From NCBI RefSeq assembly GCF_004833285.1, contig NZ_STFG01000010.1, forward strand, positions 1 through 64,000: a stretch of 64,000 nt of DNA. Direction: 5' to 3'. Of this stretch, positions 54,632 to 64,000 are shown one piece after another. The first letter of the stretch is position 1. Each line of letters starts with the position of its first letter. Origin of the DNA: Lampropedia puyangensis. Lineage in GTDB: Bacteria; Pseudomonadota; Gammaproteobacteria; Burkholderiales; Burkholderiaceae_C. Under the pieces are notes generated by a model. That model had not been told where the DNA came from. It ran no database searches and was given only the letters and a program-made list of their open reading frames with translations. Both the position numbers and the translations under genes were made by a program.

Positions 54632-57600
54632 TCACCCCTGCTTTGGCAGATCAAAAGGAAACTGCTGTGTACGCAAATCTTGACGCGTTTCAACCAGTTT
54701 CAGCGGCTTGTCATCGAGAACCACCACGGCAGGCCTCTCGCGCGGAACATGTACCGGCTTGGGCTGCGCTGCCATTTCTGCTTGTGCTTGAGCCACTTTC
54801 TGTGCATCAGAATGTACCCACTGCAATCCAGCTGCAGCCACTACAGAAGAGAGCTCAGGCACATTCAACACAAAGCTCTTGTGCACATGCTCAACAGAAA
54901 TTGCTTGCACCTCAGTAGCGTGCACTTCTGCTGCCTCGGCGGCTACACCGCTTGCTTCAGTTGACTCAACACGATGACTTGCTACACCCTGCACTGGCTG
55001 CACAACAGGTGCTTGCGACACTGGTTGAGAGATGCTCTCGGCAGCACCCTCCTCTGCGCTGTGCACTGAAGTGGACACGTCACTCGTCGCTGCGCTATCG
55101 CTTTGATCGGCAGCGCGATCAAAGTAGCTGCGGCGGCGCGGCTGCTGTGATTGTGCGTCTACAGCCAAAGTCGCATCTGGCACCCCATCGACCTCCGTCG
55201 AGGGGACTTCAGGCGCTTTTGCATCCTCTTGCCCTTCAACGGTCTCATTCTCACGGTCTTGGCGACGACGATCACGGCCATAACGATCACGAGAGCGGCG
55301 TTCGCGGCGCTCTTCACGCTCGGCACCACCCGCTACGGCATCACTGGAAGGCAATGCAGTATCGACTGCTGCGGGTGCAACCACCTGCTCTTCTGGCTGC
55401 GTCGACTGGTCAAAGTCAGATGCACCAACGAAACGCTCATCGCGCTGATTGCGCTGCCCCTCTCTGGCTTCGCCCTGGTTGCGCCGCGGATTACGACCAC
55501 GACCGGAACGCTGCCCATCACGCTCTTGCTGCTCTGCAGATACCGCATTCTGCGCCTGCGCATCCTGCACGCCCCCATTGGCCAACGCTACATCTACCTC
55601 TGACGATGCAACGTTCTGACGCGTGCGTCGGTCTTGCCGCTCTGCACGCTCACCTTCAGGTCGCTCTTGGCGCTCTGCACGAGGCGAGCGTGCCTGACGT
55701 GGCTCACGCTCGGCGCGCTCCTGGCGCTGCTGCTCAGATTTTTGCTCACTGCGTTCTGAACGCTCAGCACGGTCTCCCCGCGATGGGTTGCGCTCTGTTG
55801 AACGATCACCGCCACGCTCATTGCGCTCGCCTCGTTCTGCGCGGTTGCCGCGCTCTTGGCGTTCGCCGCGCTCCCCATCGGCGCCCTCAGCACGGCCAGT
55901 GGACTTGCCTGCGCCATTGCGGCCACGCCCGCGCCCGTCCTGACGCCGTTCAGACTGGCCAGCGCCAGTACGCTTGCGCTCGTTGCCTTGTGCGGTCTTG
56001 CCCTTCTCGGCTGACTCTTGCGCTTGAGGTGTAGCCGTTGCCGCCGCAGAGCCACCAAAGAAACGATTCCAGATGCGATCCAACCAACCCCATGCTTTAG
56101 AAGCTATCGGCGCGACTGGCTCAGGCGCCTTGGCAACCACTGGCGGAGGTGCATCATGCACAACGCCTTTGATGCGCGGCGTCTGGCGATTGGTAGGCTC
56201 TTTGGAGCGCCGTGCCGTCGCCAGCGGATCTTCGATGTCTTCTGCCAGCTTGTAGCTTGCAGCAGGATCATCCAGACGGGTGTCGTCGGACTTGAGCCGC
56301 TCCATCCTGTAATTAGGCGTCTCCAGCATCTTGTTGGCCACAATCTGCACATTCACACGCTGCTGGATTTCAATCTTGGTGACTTCTGCACGCTTTTCAT
56401 TGAGCAGGAAGCTGGCCACTTCCACGGGAACTTGGCAATGCACTGCCGCTGTTCCGTCCTTCATGGACTCTTCTTGAATCACACGCAAAATTTGCAAGGC
56501 TGAACTTTCGATGTCGCGCACATGGCCAGTGCCGCCGCAGCGTGGGCATGGGATCGACGCCCCTTCAGACAAGGCCGGTTTGAGGCGCTGGCGGCTCATC
56601 TCCAACAAGCCGAACTTGCTGATCGAGCCGAACTGCACACGGGCACGGTCTTGGCGCAATGCATCGCGCAAGCGGTTTTCCACTTCGCGGCGGTTTTTCG
56701 CCTCTTCCATGTCGATGAAATCGATCACCACCAAACCACCCAAATCGCGTAAACGCAATTGGCGCGCCACTTCGTCAGCAGCTTCCAGGTTGGTGCGGGT
56801 CGCTGTTTCTTCGATGTCACCCCCCTTGATCGCGCGCGCCGAGTTCACGTCAACGGCCACCAGGGCTTCAGTTTGGTCAATCACAATCGCACCGCCAGAA
56901 GGCAGTTGCACCGTGCGGGCGTAAGCCGATTCAATCTGGTGCTCAATCTGGAAACGCGAGAACAGGGCCGCTGGATCGCGGTAGCGTTTCACACGTGATG
57001 CGTTTTCTGGCATCACATAGGACATGAACTGTGCGGCTTGGTCGTAGATCGCATCGGTGTCGATCAGGATCTCGCCAATATCGCTGTTGAAGTAGTCACG
57101 AATGGCACGAATCACCAGATTCGATTCGTGATAAATCAGGAAGGCGCCTTTGCTGGCAGCTGCCTCATCAATGGCACTCCATAGCTTGAGCAGGTAGTTC
57201 AAATCCCACTGCAGCTCTTCTGCGGTGCGACCGATCCCTGCTGTGCGGGCGATGATGGACATCCCTTTTGGGTACTCCAATTTGTCCATTGCCTCTTTGA
57301 GTTCGCTGCGGTCATTGCCTTCGATCCGGCGCGACACACCACCACCACGGGGATTGTTGGGCATCAACACCACATAACGCCCAGCCAAGCTGATGAATGT
57401 GGTCAGTGCAGCGCCCTTATTGCCACGCTCTTCTTTCTCGACCTGCACCAGCAGCTCTTGACCTTCGTGAATCGCTTCGTTGATTTTGGCTTGGCTAACC
57501 GAAATGCCTTCAGCGAAATACTGACGCGAAATTTCCTTGAATGGTAAAAAGCCATGGCGCTCTTCGCCGTAATCGACAAAGCAGGCCTCCAAACTCGGCT

Positions 57601-57748
57601 CAATACGGGTGACAACGGCTTTATAAATATTGCCTTTGCGTTGCTCGCGCCCTTCAATCTCGATCTCGTAATCGAGTAATTTCTGCCCATCAACGATGGC
57701 TAAACGACGCTCTTCTGCCTGCGTGGCATTGATCAACATCCGCTTCAT
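54632..57748 (-). CDS. rne: Ribonuclease E
   Basis: Essential endoribonuclease for mRNA decay and rRNA/tRNA processing, core of the degradosome; 1038 aa. The catalytic half (1 to about 500) has an S1 domain, the 5'-sensor ([10 protein letters not shown]), the metal-binding Asp regions [11 protein letters not shown] and [12 protein letters not shown], and the zinc-link [10 protein letters not shown] near residue 400. The rest is disordered. It includes about 150 residues of Arg/Glu-rich repeats ([21 protein letters not shown]...) likely to bind RNA, an acidic/Ser region, and a conserved C-terminal peptide region ending FPFDLPKQG. It is divergent from rluC, as in E. coli. Confidence 0.96.
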   Translation of the reverse strand: MKRMLINATQAEERRLAIVDGQKLLDYEIEIEGREQRKGNIYKAVVTRIEPSLEACFVDYGEERHGFLPFKEISRQYFAEGISVSQAKINEAIHEGQELLVQVEKEERGNKGAALTTFISLAGRYVVLMPNNPRGGGVSRRIEGNDRSELKEAMDKLEYPKGMSIIARTAGIGRTAEELQWDLNYLLKLWSAIDEAAASKGAFLIYHESNLVIRAIRDYFNSDIGEILIDTDAIYDQAAQFMSYVMPENASRVKRYRDPAALFSRFQIEHQIESAYARTVQLPSGGAIVIDQTEALVAVDVNSARAIKGGDIEETATRTNLEAADEVARQLRLRDLGGLVVIDFIDMEEAKNRREVENRLRDALRQDRARVQFGSISKFGLLEMSRQRLKPALSEGASIPCPRCGGTGHVRDIESSALQILRVIQEESMKDGTAAVHCQVPVEVASFLLNEKRAEVTKIEIQQRVNVQIVANKMLETPNYRMERLKSDDTRLDDPAASYKLAEDIEDPLATARRSKEPTNRQTPRIKGVVHDAPPPVVAKAPEPVAPIASKAWGWLDRIWNRFFGGSAAATATPQAQESAEKGKTAQGNERKRTGAGQSERRQDGRGRGRNGAGKSTGRAEGADGERGERQERGNRAERGERNERGGDRSTERNPSRGDRAERSERSEQKSEQQRQERAEREPRQARSPRAERQERPEGERAERQDRRTRQNVASSEVDVALANGGVQDAQAQNAVSAEQQERDGQRSGRGRNPRRNQGEAREGQRNQRDERFVGASDFDQSTQPEEQVVAPAAVDTALPSSDAVAGGAEREERRERRSRDRYGRDRRRQDRENETVEGQEDAKAPEVPSTEVDGVPDATLAVDAQSQQPRRRSYFDRAADQSDSAATSDVSTSVHSAEEGAAESISQPVSQAPVVQPVQGVASHRVESTEASGVAAEAAEVHATEVQAISVEHVHKSFVLNVPELSSVVAAAGLQWVHSDAQKVAQAQAEMAAQPKPVHVPRERPAVVVLDDKPLKLVETRQDLRTQQFPFDLPKQG

Positions 57749-58549
57749 GGATGCATTCCTTTATTCGATTGGTCAGGTGCATAAAGCAAGCCTCACTTGC
57801 ATCAGCAATACACCAAACCAGGTGTTCAAACGTTGGCAGACTCTTTCAATCTGCCTCTGGCGCCTTTGCTGGCACTGAACATCAATCGACCAAGGAAACA
57901 GTAATACCTACCACGCACACACTGCACTTACCGTGTCAGCCTTTCGGGTGGAGGCAATACCAAGATAGAAGCGACAGCAGAATACATCTGACGCAACACA
58001 GGCTTTCTCCTGCGCGCTGCCAACCACTGCTCAACCTCTTGTTGAATGGCGTGCCAACCTGCAGTGCGGCAAGCGCACTGACGCGTTTGCTCGAGCACCA
58101 GCCCGAGCAACAGCAAGGTTAACAATACAAGCATCAACATAGGATCGCTCAACAACAAAAAGCAGCGCGCCGCCAGCACCTGTGCTGTTGGGCTATTGTC
58201 GTGGTGCATTGAGCACACACTGCAACTGCTTCTTTTAAAAATTCCAATCGATTATTTGTTCAATGCCATCTATTGGCACTGCTGCATCCAAGTTGTTATC
58301 GGCTTATGGCAAGCAGCAGAACCAATCTGGCTCATTTGCCCTATATATGGCCCCGCAAAGAGAAAGGCGATCCTTTGGCGCTGTGAAATTGGCCGAAATA
58401 GCCTGCAGCTATGCTTTGCGTGACGACAATCCCTCTAATGCACTACACTCGCAGCGCTTCAAAGGCCGTCATCAACCTTTCATATAGGCGGGCCAATTAT
58501 AGAGGCCAAATACATGATTACGCACGCGGCCTGACACTCTTTATCAAAA
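57749..58549. other. Long divergent region between rne and rluC
   Basis: About 800 bases that should hold the rne 5' leader (a site of autoregulation in E. coli) and the rluC promoter. A candidate small membrane-protein frame lies at 57928-58218 on the minus strand. TGCCA/TGGCA around TCTAT (58264-58278) is the only other short stem noticed. Confidence 0.5.
57928..58218 (-). CDS. Possible small membrane protein
   Basis: A 96-codon frame with one clear hydrophobic helix (PMLMLVLLTLLLLGLVLEQ) followed by a basic soluble tail (EQWLAARRRKPVLRQM). I recognise no family. It may be spurious, since it sits in the region expected to contain the rne leader. No good ribosome site is seen. Confidence 0.25.
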   Translation of the reverse strand: MCSMHHDNSPTAQVLAARCFLLLSDPMLMLVLLTLLLLGLVLEQTRQCACRTAGWHAIQQEVEQWLAARRRKPVLRQMYSAVASILVLPPPERLTR

Positions 58550-59548
58550 ATGGCACCCCCAACTCCAAAGCCGTCGGCACCTCAAGTTCAGTTTCTCACC
58601 GTGCAAGAAGAGTGGGCTGGGCAGCGGCTCGACAATTTTTTATTCCGCACAGTCAAAGGGGTTCCTAAAACCCATATTTATCGCCTCATCCGAAGTGGGC
58701 AAGTGCGCATCAACAAAGGGCGTGCGCAAGCAGACTCCCGCCTAGCTGAGGGCGACGTCATTCGCGTGCCACCAGTGCGCCATGCGGATGAAGCAAAAAC
58801 CGCAACGTCTGCACCACAAGCGCCAGCAAAAAGTTTCCCGATTTTGTTTGAGGATGATTGGCTGCTGGCCATCAACAAGCCTGCAGGCGTAGCCGTACAT
58901 GGAGGCAGCGGTGTCAGCTTTGGCGTTATTGAGCAATTGCGTGCAGCCAGACCAGAAGCACGCTTTCTTGAGTTGGTCCATCGCCTAGACCGCGAAACCT
59001 CCGGCATCTTGTTAATCGCCAAAAAGCGCAGCGCCTTGACCCATGTGCAAAACCAATTTCGAGAACGCAGCACTGGAAAAACCTACTTGAGTTTGGTCAA
59101 AGGCCTATGGCCAGCCAATCTGAAGGTGATTGATACCCCTTTGCGCAAATACTTGCTTGCTGATGGTGAGCGGCGCGTGCGACCAACAAACAAGGACGAC
59201 GCAGAAGGCATGCGCGCACTCTCGCTCGTGCAAGTACGCCAAACCTTTGCGGCCGTCCCGCAACACGGCTTGCCTGCAACCAGCCTGATTGAAGTCACCA
59301 TCAAAACGGGGCGTACGCATCAGATTCGCGTTCACACAGCCAACAGTGGTCACCCAATTGCAGGCGATGACAAGTACGGCGATTTCGACTGGAACAAAAG
59401 ATTAGCCAAACACGGCCTGGGCCGCATGTTCCTGCACGCATGGCGCCTGCGTTTTACACATCCCAACAACGGCCAATCGATTGAATTATTGTGCGAGCCC
59501 GGCAATGATTTATTCAATCCAGTTGATACACCTAGAACTGCGAACTAA
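58550..59548 (+). CDS. rluC: 23S rRNA pseudouridine synthase RluC
   Basis: Makes pseudouridines in 23S rRNA (positions 955, 2504 and 2580 in E. coli). 332 aa: an N-terminal S4 domain (AGQRLDNFLFRTVKGVPKTHIYRLIRSGQVRINKGRA), then the RluA-type catalytic domain with the Asp in LVHRLDRETSGILLIAKK, and KTGRTHQIRVHTANSGHPIAGDDKYGD. Divergent from rne, a conserved arrangement. The HAD-type phosphatase gene that often follows is absent. Confidence 0.94.
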   Translation: MAPPTPKPSAPQVQFLTVQEEWAGQRLDNFLFRTVKGVPKTHIYRLIRSGQVRINKGRAQADSRLAEGDVIRVPPVRHADEAKTATSAPQAPAKSFPILFEDDWLLAINKPAGVAVHGGSGVSFGVIEQLRAARPEARFLELVHRLDRETSGILLIAKKRSALTHVQNQFRERSTGKTYLSLVKGLWPANLKVIDTPLRKYLLADGERRVRPTNKDDAEGMRALSLVQVRQTFAAVPQHGLPATSLIEVTIKTGRTHQIRVHTANSGHPIAGDDKYGDFDWNKRLAKHGLGRMFLHAWRLRFTHPNNGQSIELLCEPGNDLFNPVDTPRTAN

Positions 59549-59877
59549 CTATCCGAGTCAGTCACAGGAGCTAATTCTCTTGTGCCACGCAAGCGTAACC
59601 GTAGAACCTGTTAATGACCTCCACACAGTCACGCAAGACTTTAAAAAAAAGAGGCAATGGAAGACGCCTGTTGCAGCACATACACCTTTGTGCGCAAAAC
59701 GGGCAACGCCGCAATGCACTTTTTGAGGCCTTACCCTTTGGACTCCAGCGCGTTCTGCGTGACAGATCGTGAACACGTTCCTAGGGTTTCACCGCAGTTT
59801 CGCTGCAGCAACCTGAAGAATTTGACACAATCACGCTTAATCAAACGTATTACCCAAGACAAACAGGATTACTTCCC
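59549..59877. other. Intergenic region upstream of grxD
   Basis: No gene recognised in 329 bases; prmC, which precedes grxD in many relatives, is missing. TTGACA at 59822-59827 is a plausible -35 with a poor -10 17 bases later (ACGTAT), giving a short leader for grxD. Confidence 0.45.
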
Positions 59878-60195
59878 ATGAGCGACGTTCAACAACGCAT
59901 TGACCAATTGGTTAAATCCAACCCTATCGTTCTATTTATGAAGGGCTCGGCCAGTTTCCCGATGTGCGGTTTTTCCGGCCGTGCCACCCAAATTCTGAAA
60001 GCCTCAGGCGTTGATCTCAAAACACTGACCACAGTGAATGTTTTGGACGACGCCGAGATTCGCCAAGGCATTAAAGACTACAGCCAATGGCCCACTATTC
60101 CGCAGCTCTATATCAATGGCGAGTTCATTGGTGGCTCAGACATCATGATGGAGATGTACGAGTCTGGTGAATTGCAAAAGCTGTTGGCGGCGTAA
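59878..60195 (+). CDS. grxD: Monothiol glutaredoxin Grx4 (iron-sulfur carrier)
   Basis: 105-aa CGFS glutaredoxin that binds a [2Fe-2S] cluster with glutathione and passes it to target proteins. Visible are IVLFMKGSASFPMCGFSGRATQIL (active Cys in CGFS), the cis-Pro motif WPTIPQLYINGEFIGGSDIMMEM, and a complete C-terminus. AGGAT precedes ATG 59878 by 9 bases. guaD follows after 21 bases. Confidence 0.95.
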   Translation: MSDVQQRIDQLVKSNPIVLFMKGSASFPMCGFSGRATQILKASGVDLKTLTTVNVLDDAEIRQGIKDYSQWPTIPQLYINGEFIGGSDIMMEMYESGELQKLLAA

Positions 60196-60216
60196 GACCC
60201 ACACGCCAAGTCCGCT

Positions 60217-61602
60217 TTGGCACAAGCATCTTTGACACCGCATAAGCCGCACGGCGCACCCCGTCTTCAAGGGTATCGTGCGGCTTTGCTGCGTTTTGAC
60301 AGCCAAGGCCAGCCACTGTTTGACAGCGATGGACTGCTCATTGTGGAGACTGCACTAGCACACGCCGCATCCAGCACAACAAAGGCAACGTCCTCGCGCC
60401 CAGGGCTGATTGTTGCGGCAGGCTCCTATTCAGCTTTACACCGCCAGTATGCAGAGGTCCCAACCACGCACTGGCCAAGGCACATCATTGCACCCGGCTT
60501 CATAGACCTGCATGTGCACTACCCGCAAACAGACATCATTGGTGCGCCAGCTGACGGATTGCTGCCTTGGCTGGAGCAATACACCTTTCCTGCTGAAACC
60601 CATTTCTCAAGTGACTCGCATGCACAGGAAGTCGCCGTTTTTTTCCTGCAAGAGTTGCTGCGCAATGGGGTAACGACTGCTTTGGTGTTTGCCTCCTCCC
60701 ACCCTGAATCGGTCAATGCCCTCTTTACTCAAGCCCAGCAGCAGCATTTGCGGTTGATCACCGGTAAAGTCCTGCAAGATCGAAACAGCCCTGAAGGGGT
60801 GCGCGACGATACAGAACAAAGCCTATTAGACACAGAGCAACTCATTCACCGTTGGCACCAGCATGAGAGGCTCGGATACGCCATCACTCCGCGCTTTGCG
60901 CCTACCAGTAGCCACCAGCAACTCTATGGCGCTGGCGAGCTTGCGCTGCAGTATCCAGATACCTGGATTCAAAGCCATGTGGCAGAAAATCTCGATGAGC
61001 TGCGTTGGGTCAAGACACTGTATCCGCAAGCACGCTCCTACCTCGATGTCTACCGCCAAGCGGGCCTATTGCGTCCACGCGCCATTTATGCACATTGCAT
61101 TCACCTAGACGATGCGGACAGGAGATTGATGCACGACACGCACACCGCCGCAGCCGTCAGCCCCACCAGCAATTTGTTTTTAGGCAGTGGTTTTTTTGAT
61201 TTTGCTGCCGCCAAACACACCGGCATGCCGTGGGCCTTGGCCAGTGATGTGGGAGCTGGCACCAGTTTTTGCCCACTGCAAACGATGCTGGCTGCCTACT
61301 ATGTGGGACGAGAAGGCCAAACGAAAGAAGGCCTCTCTTTAGCGCCCTCCACACTTTGGTGGCACCACACTGGGGCTGGGGCTGCTGCTCTCGGTTTGCA
61401 CAATCACATAGGCAATCTGCAGCCAGGCCTTGAGGCTGATTTTGTTGTACTCGACCCTCACGCGAGCCCATTACTGTCACGCCGCAGTCAGCAAGCCAAT
61501 ACTTTGCAAGAGCAATTGTTTGCCCTGATCGTGCTGGGTGACCAACGCGCTATTGCCCACACCCACATTGCTCCGCGCATTGCCCTTTCGAATGCACTTT
61601 AG
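60217..61602 (+). CDS. guaD: Guanine deaminase
   Basis: Zinc amidohydrolase converting guanine to xanthine for purine salvage or catabolism. The product (about 461 aa from TTG 60217; no ATG is near) has the amidohydrolase metal sites in order: PGFIDLHVHYPQTD, IQSHVAENLDEL, AIYAHCIHLDDADRRLM and ALASDVGAGTSFCPLQTM. PFAPTSS-like TPRFAPTSS and WWHHTGAGAAALGLHNHIGNLQPGLEADFVVLD complete the pattern. It follows grxD closely and is followed 37 bases later by the haemoglobin gene, so the three may be co-transcribed. Confidence 0.92.
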   Translation: MAQASLTPHKPHGAPRLQGYRAALLRFDSQGQPLFDSDGLLIVETALAHAASSTTKATSSRPGLIVAAGSYSALHRQYAEVPTTHWPRHIIAPGFIDLHVHYPQTDIIGAPADGLLPWLEQYTFPAETHFSSDSHAQEVAVFFLQELLRNGVTTALVFASSHPESVNALFTQAQQQHLRLITGKVLQDRNSPEGVRDDTEQSLLDTEQLIHRWHQHERLGYAITPRFAPTSSHQQLYGAGELALQYPDTWIQSHVAENLDELRWVKTLYPQARSYLDVYRQAGLLRPRAIYAHCIHLDDADRRLMHDTHTAAAVSPTSNLFLGSGFFDFAAAKHTGMPWALASDVGAGTSFCPLQTMLAAYYVGREGQTKEGLSLAPSTLWWHHTGAGAAALGLHNHIGNLQPGLEADFVVLDPHASPLLSRRSQQANTLQEQLFALIVLGDQRAIAHTHIAPRIALSNAL

Positions 61603-61639
61603 GTCAGTTGCCCAACCGTCCAATCTCTATCACCAAACC

Positions 61640-62041
61640 ATGCAAACTATTGAAGAGCCGACACCACATGCCACGCCATTTGAATGGATTGGCAAAGAAG
61701 AGCGCGTACGCGCGTTGGTTGACCGCTTTTATGACTTGATGGATCTGGAGCCCGCCTACCAAGCATTGCGTGCCGCCCACGGCAGCACACTAGACGATGC
61801 ACGTAACAAACTATTTTGGTTCCTGTGTGGCTGGCTTGGTGGCCCAGATTATTTTGTGGAGCGGTTTGGCCACCCACGACTACGCATGCGCCATATGCCG
61901 TTCTCGATTGGTATTCGCGAACGAGATGAATGGGTTGCCTGCATGATTCAGGCGATGCAGGAAACGGATGTTCCGCCCGCCCTACAAGAAAAACTGGCCC
62001 ACAGCTTCATGCAGACAGCAGACTGGATGCGCAATCGCTAG
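61640..62041 (+). CDS. Group 2 truncated haemoglobin
   Basis: Small haem protein of 133 aa that binds O2 or NO. The group 2 pattern is visible: PFEWIGKEERVRALVDRFYDLMDLEPAYQALRAAH, FWFLCGWLGGPDYFVERFGHPRLRMRHMPFSIG with the proximal His in RMRHMPF, and ERDEWVACMIQAM with the Trp of helix G. ATG 61640 gives a typical length; earlier ATGs would overlap guaD. Its role is not defined by context. Confidence 0.92.
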   Translation: MQTIEEPTPHATPFEWIGKEERVRALVDRFYDLMDLEPAYQALRAAHGSTLDDARNKLFWFLCGWLGGPDYFVERFGHPRLRMRHMPFSIGIRERDEWVACMIQAMQETDVPPALQEKLAHSFMQTADWMRNR

Positions 62042-62264
62042 TGCACACACGCCTCCCCTGGTCAAAACCAATATAGTGAATATGCACTGAGTCAGTCTGT
62101 CCATTTCTGCCGTGCCACAACAGTATTGCTCGCAACCATTGAGACGCTACACTTTGACACTTCATTCAAGTTGCTGTTTACTCGCGATACGATTCGTAAA
62201 GCGTGTGCGCTGACGCTCCGCCCCTTCAAGCCCGACCCAACCCAAAAGCCAGAAAGTACTGCGT

Positions 62265-64000
62265 ATGTGGTTTTCCAATCTCTCTATTCGCTCTAAGCTT
62301 TTGTGGGCTTTTTTCTTGCTCGTAGCCTTAGCTGGTGTGCTGGGGGCCGTATCGCTGCGCCAGCTCATGAACGTGCACTTGAGCAGCGAAGAAGTCAATC
62401 TGCGCTGGTTACCTGCGATTGCTGAATCCGGTGAGCTGGCTGCGTCCTTAAACCGTGTGCGCCGGGTTGAAGCGCGCTTATCCACAGCACTGGATCGCGC
62501 AGACCTAACGCAAATGCAAACGCTCATTCAAGAACGCTTGGGCAACGTCAGTACCCATGAAAAGCAATTTGAAGAGATTGCCAAAGACCCACAGGCTAGT
62601 GCATTGATGCAAGAGTACGTGCGAATGCGCACAGCCTATGACGCGACACGTGCCAAGATATTGGAAGACATGCAGCGCGCTATTCAATACTTTGAAACCC
62701 AAGGCAGCCGCGACCAGGCCTTACTGCAAGAAGTGCGCAACTACTATGCAGGCCCGATGGATGATTCTTTCGCGCTGGTTGAAGACCAAGTCTCCAAACT
62801 CCAAAGCTGGAGCAGCGAAAAAGCCAACGAGGCCAATATCCTTGTTGCCAAAGCCTACCAACGGGCCATCGTTCAAATCAGCGTAGTGCTGGCCTTGGCC
62901 ATTGCGGCAGCAATCACGCTTGCGCTGAGCATCACCCGCTTAATCACAACCCCGTTGCAACGCGCCGTTTCGGCCATGCAAGCCGTATCCCAAGGTAACT
63001 TGACGGAACGTATCGCAGGCGCCGGGCAAGACGAAATGGGGCAGATGCTGAAGGCCCTGGAATCGATGCGCAGCAAGCTTGAAGACGTGGTGTATGGCGT
63101 TCGCAGCAATGCCGAAGGCGTCGCCGCTGCCAGCAGTCAAATTGCGCAAGGCAATAACGATCTGTCCATTCGCACAGAGCAGCAAGCCAGTGCGCTGGAG
63201 GAAATTGCAGCCTCCATGGAAGAGCTCGGATCGACCGTGCACCAAAATGCAGACCATGCCCGCACCGCCAATCAAATGGCCATTGCAACGACACAGACCG
63301 CAACGCAAGGCGGTCAAGTCATGCAACAAGCTGTCCAGACGATGCAAAGTATTTTGGATGGTGGGCGCGAGATTGAAGACATCATCGGTGTCATTGACAA
63401 CATTGCCTTTCAGACCAATATTCTTGCGCTCAATGCAGCCGTGGAAGCAGCACGTGCGGGCGAGCAAGGGCGGGGCTTTGCGGTGGTAGCCCATGAAGTA
63501 CGCAACCTGGCCCAACGCAGCGCAGAATCCTCCAAAGAAGTGAAGGCACTGGTAGCTAACAACGCCTCCCGCGTCAACCGCGGTGCCGAACTTATCGAAC
63601 AAGCTGGCAAAGCCATGCAGGAAATCGTTCAGAGTATTCGCCGCGTAACCGATCTCGTAGGTGAAATCAGCGCCGCTAGCACGGAACAAAGCGCAGGGGT
63701 TTCACAAGTAGGCGAGGCTATTGTGCAAATGGACCAAGTCACCCAACGCAACGCGGCATTAGTCGAAGAAAGCGCAGCCGCAGCAGCCAGCCTCAACCAA
63801 CAGGCGCAGGAACTGGTGTCTGCAGTAGAAGTGTTCAAATTGGCCGAAACGCGTAATCACACAGCGTTAAACAGCACCAATCGACCGGCAATGCTACCGC
63901 CCCACAGCAATCCACCCCATGCCCGGCATACCAACTTTTCGGCAGCAATGGCCGCATCGTCTCCCCATGCTACTGCACCGGCCCGCAGCAACCATTTAGC
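62265..64000 (+). CDS. Methyl-accepting chemotaxis protein (partial, cut by window end)
   Basis: Chemoreceptor transmitting ligand signals to CheA/CheW; 578 codons are present and the C-terminus is outside. Order: short cytoplasmic start [13 protein letters not shown], helix 1 ([17 protein letters not shown]), a four-helix-bundle periplasmic sensor to about residue 200, helix 2 ([15 protein letters not shown]), HAMP (about 228-280), then the signalling coiled coil. The hairpin tip [40 protein letters not shown] is intact near residues 372-412. A methylation-type segment precedes it ([20 protein letters not shown]). A Pro/His/Ala-rich tail begins about residue 535. The ligand is unknown. Confidence 0.93.
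   Translation, partial: MWFSNLSIRSKLLWAFFLLVALAGVLGAVSLRQLMNVHLSSEEVNLRWLPAIAESGELAASLNRVRRVEARLSTALDRADLTQMQTLIQERLGNVSTHEKQFEEIAKDPQASALMQEYVRMRTAYDATRAKILEDMQRAIQYFETQGSRDQALLQEVRNYYAGPMDDSFALVEDQVSKLQSWSSEKANEANILVAKAYQRAIVQISVVLALAIAAAITLALSITRLITTPLQRAVSAMQAVSQGNLTERIAGAGQDEMGQMLKALESMRSKLEDVVYGVRSNAEGVAAASSQIAQGNNDLSIRTEQQASALEEIAASMEELGSTVHQNADHARTANQMAIATTQTATQGGQVMQQAVQTMQSILDGGREIEDIIGVIDNIAFQTNILALNAAVEAARAGEQGRGFAVVAHEVRNLAQRSAESSKEVKALVANNASRVNRGAELIEQAGKAMQEIVQSIRRVTDLVGEISAASTEQSAGVSQVGEAIVQMDQVTQRNAALVEESAAAAASLNQQAQELVSAVEVFKLAETRNHTALNSTNRPAMLPPHSNPPHARHTNFSAAMAASSPHATAPARSNHL

Noticed and set aside
54952-56034. Long plus-strand frame opposite the rne tail
   Set aside because: His/Arg/Ala-rich product is the antisense of the RNase E repeats; no independent signal.
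57751-58122. Plus-strand 123-codon frame between rne and rluC
   Set aside because: Overlaps the more protein-like minus frame and the expected rne leader; composition not coding-like.

Overview
The window looks like chromosome of a Burkholderiales betaproteobacterium, most likely Comamonadaceae or a close relative; the genus cannot be fixed by eye. Pointers are: a primary sigma factor with a long Lys/Ala/Ser-rich N-terminal tail, an EF-P arginine rhamnosyltransferase (earP), a SWIB-domain small protein, TctA/TctB carriers, a BktB-type thiolase, a group 2 truncated haemoglobin, an RNase E with a very long Arg/Glu-rich tail, and a possible IPTL-CTERM-like C-terminus at the left edge. Almost everything is core genome. 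I see no prophage, insertion sequence, CRISPR array, toxin-antitoxin or defence island.

Layout. 0-10 kb: the end of a surface-protein gene, a geneless stretch, dinB, a TolC-type channel divergent from a LysR regulator, greA with a DUF4149 membrane protein, a DUF192 protein, then a phosphoglycerate-mutase-like gene with recJ. 9.8-19.7 kb: kynA behind a perfect 12-bp inverted repeat, an SDR, two MFS carriers (the second behind a Fur-like palindrome), then a minus-strand run tadA-hydrolase fusion / cls / aroC / spmAB-type protein. 19.9-27.4 kb: an MscS-family channel, an orphan branched-chain amino-acid binding protein, a BktB-type thiolase and a three-gene TrpXYZ-like ABC importer. 27.4-34.5 kb: 4.5S SRP RNA, rpoD, a LysE-family remnant, earP and uvrC. 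34.5-40.6 kb: pldA, two tandem Asp-Glu-Ala tRNA triplets downstream of gltX, a LysE exporter, metZ and rpsT. 40.6-45 kb: a complete siderophore-type ABC importer under a clear Fur box. 45-50 kb: SWIB protein, quinone oxidoreductase with an SDR, and tctBA. 50-64 kb: a membrane protein with a degenerate GGDEF domain, a prolyl-4-hydroxylase-like oxygenase, yaaA, rne, rluC, grxD, guaD, a truncated haemoglobin and a chemoreceptor cut by the right edge.

Functional groupings: iron supply and iron stress (Fur-boxed importer, possibly the 13058 MFS carrier, yaaA, grxD); RNA and translation (rne, rluC, rpsT, gltX with tRNAs, tadA, earP, 4.5S RNA); DNA repair (dinB, recJ, uvrC); nutrient uptake (kynA, tctBA, two amino-acid-type binding proteins, guaD). 

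No wholly new system stands out. The most promising unexplained items are regulatory or architectural: five YTGAC motifs at exact 11-bp spacing upstream of tctBA, the hairpin before kynA, a 9-3-9 palindrome upstream of the SDR/qor pair, a 13-bp hairpin inside the TrpXYZ-like operon, and the fusion of TadA to a haloalkane-dehalogenase-like hydrolase.
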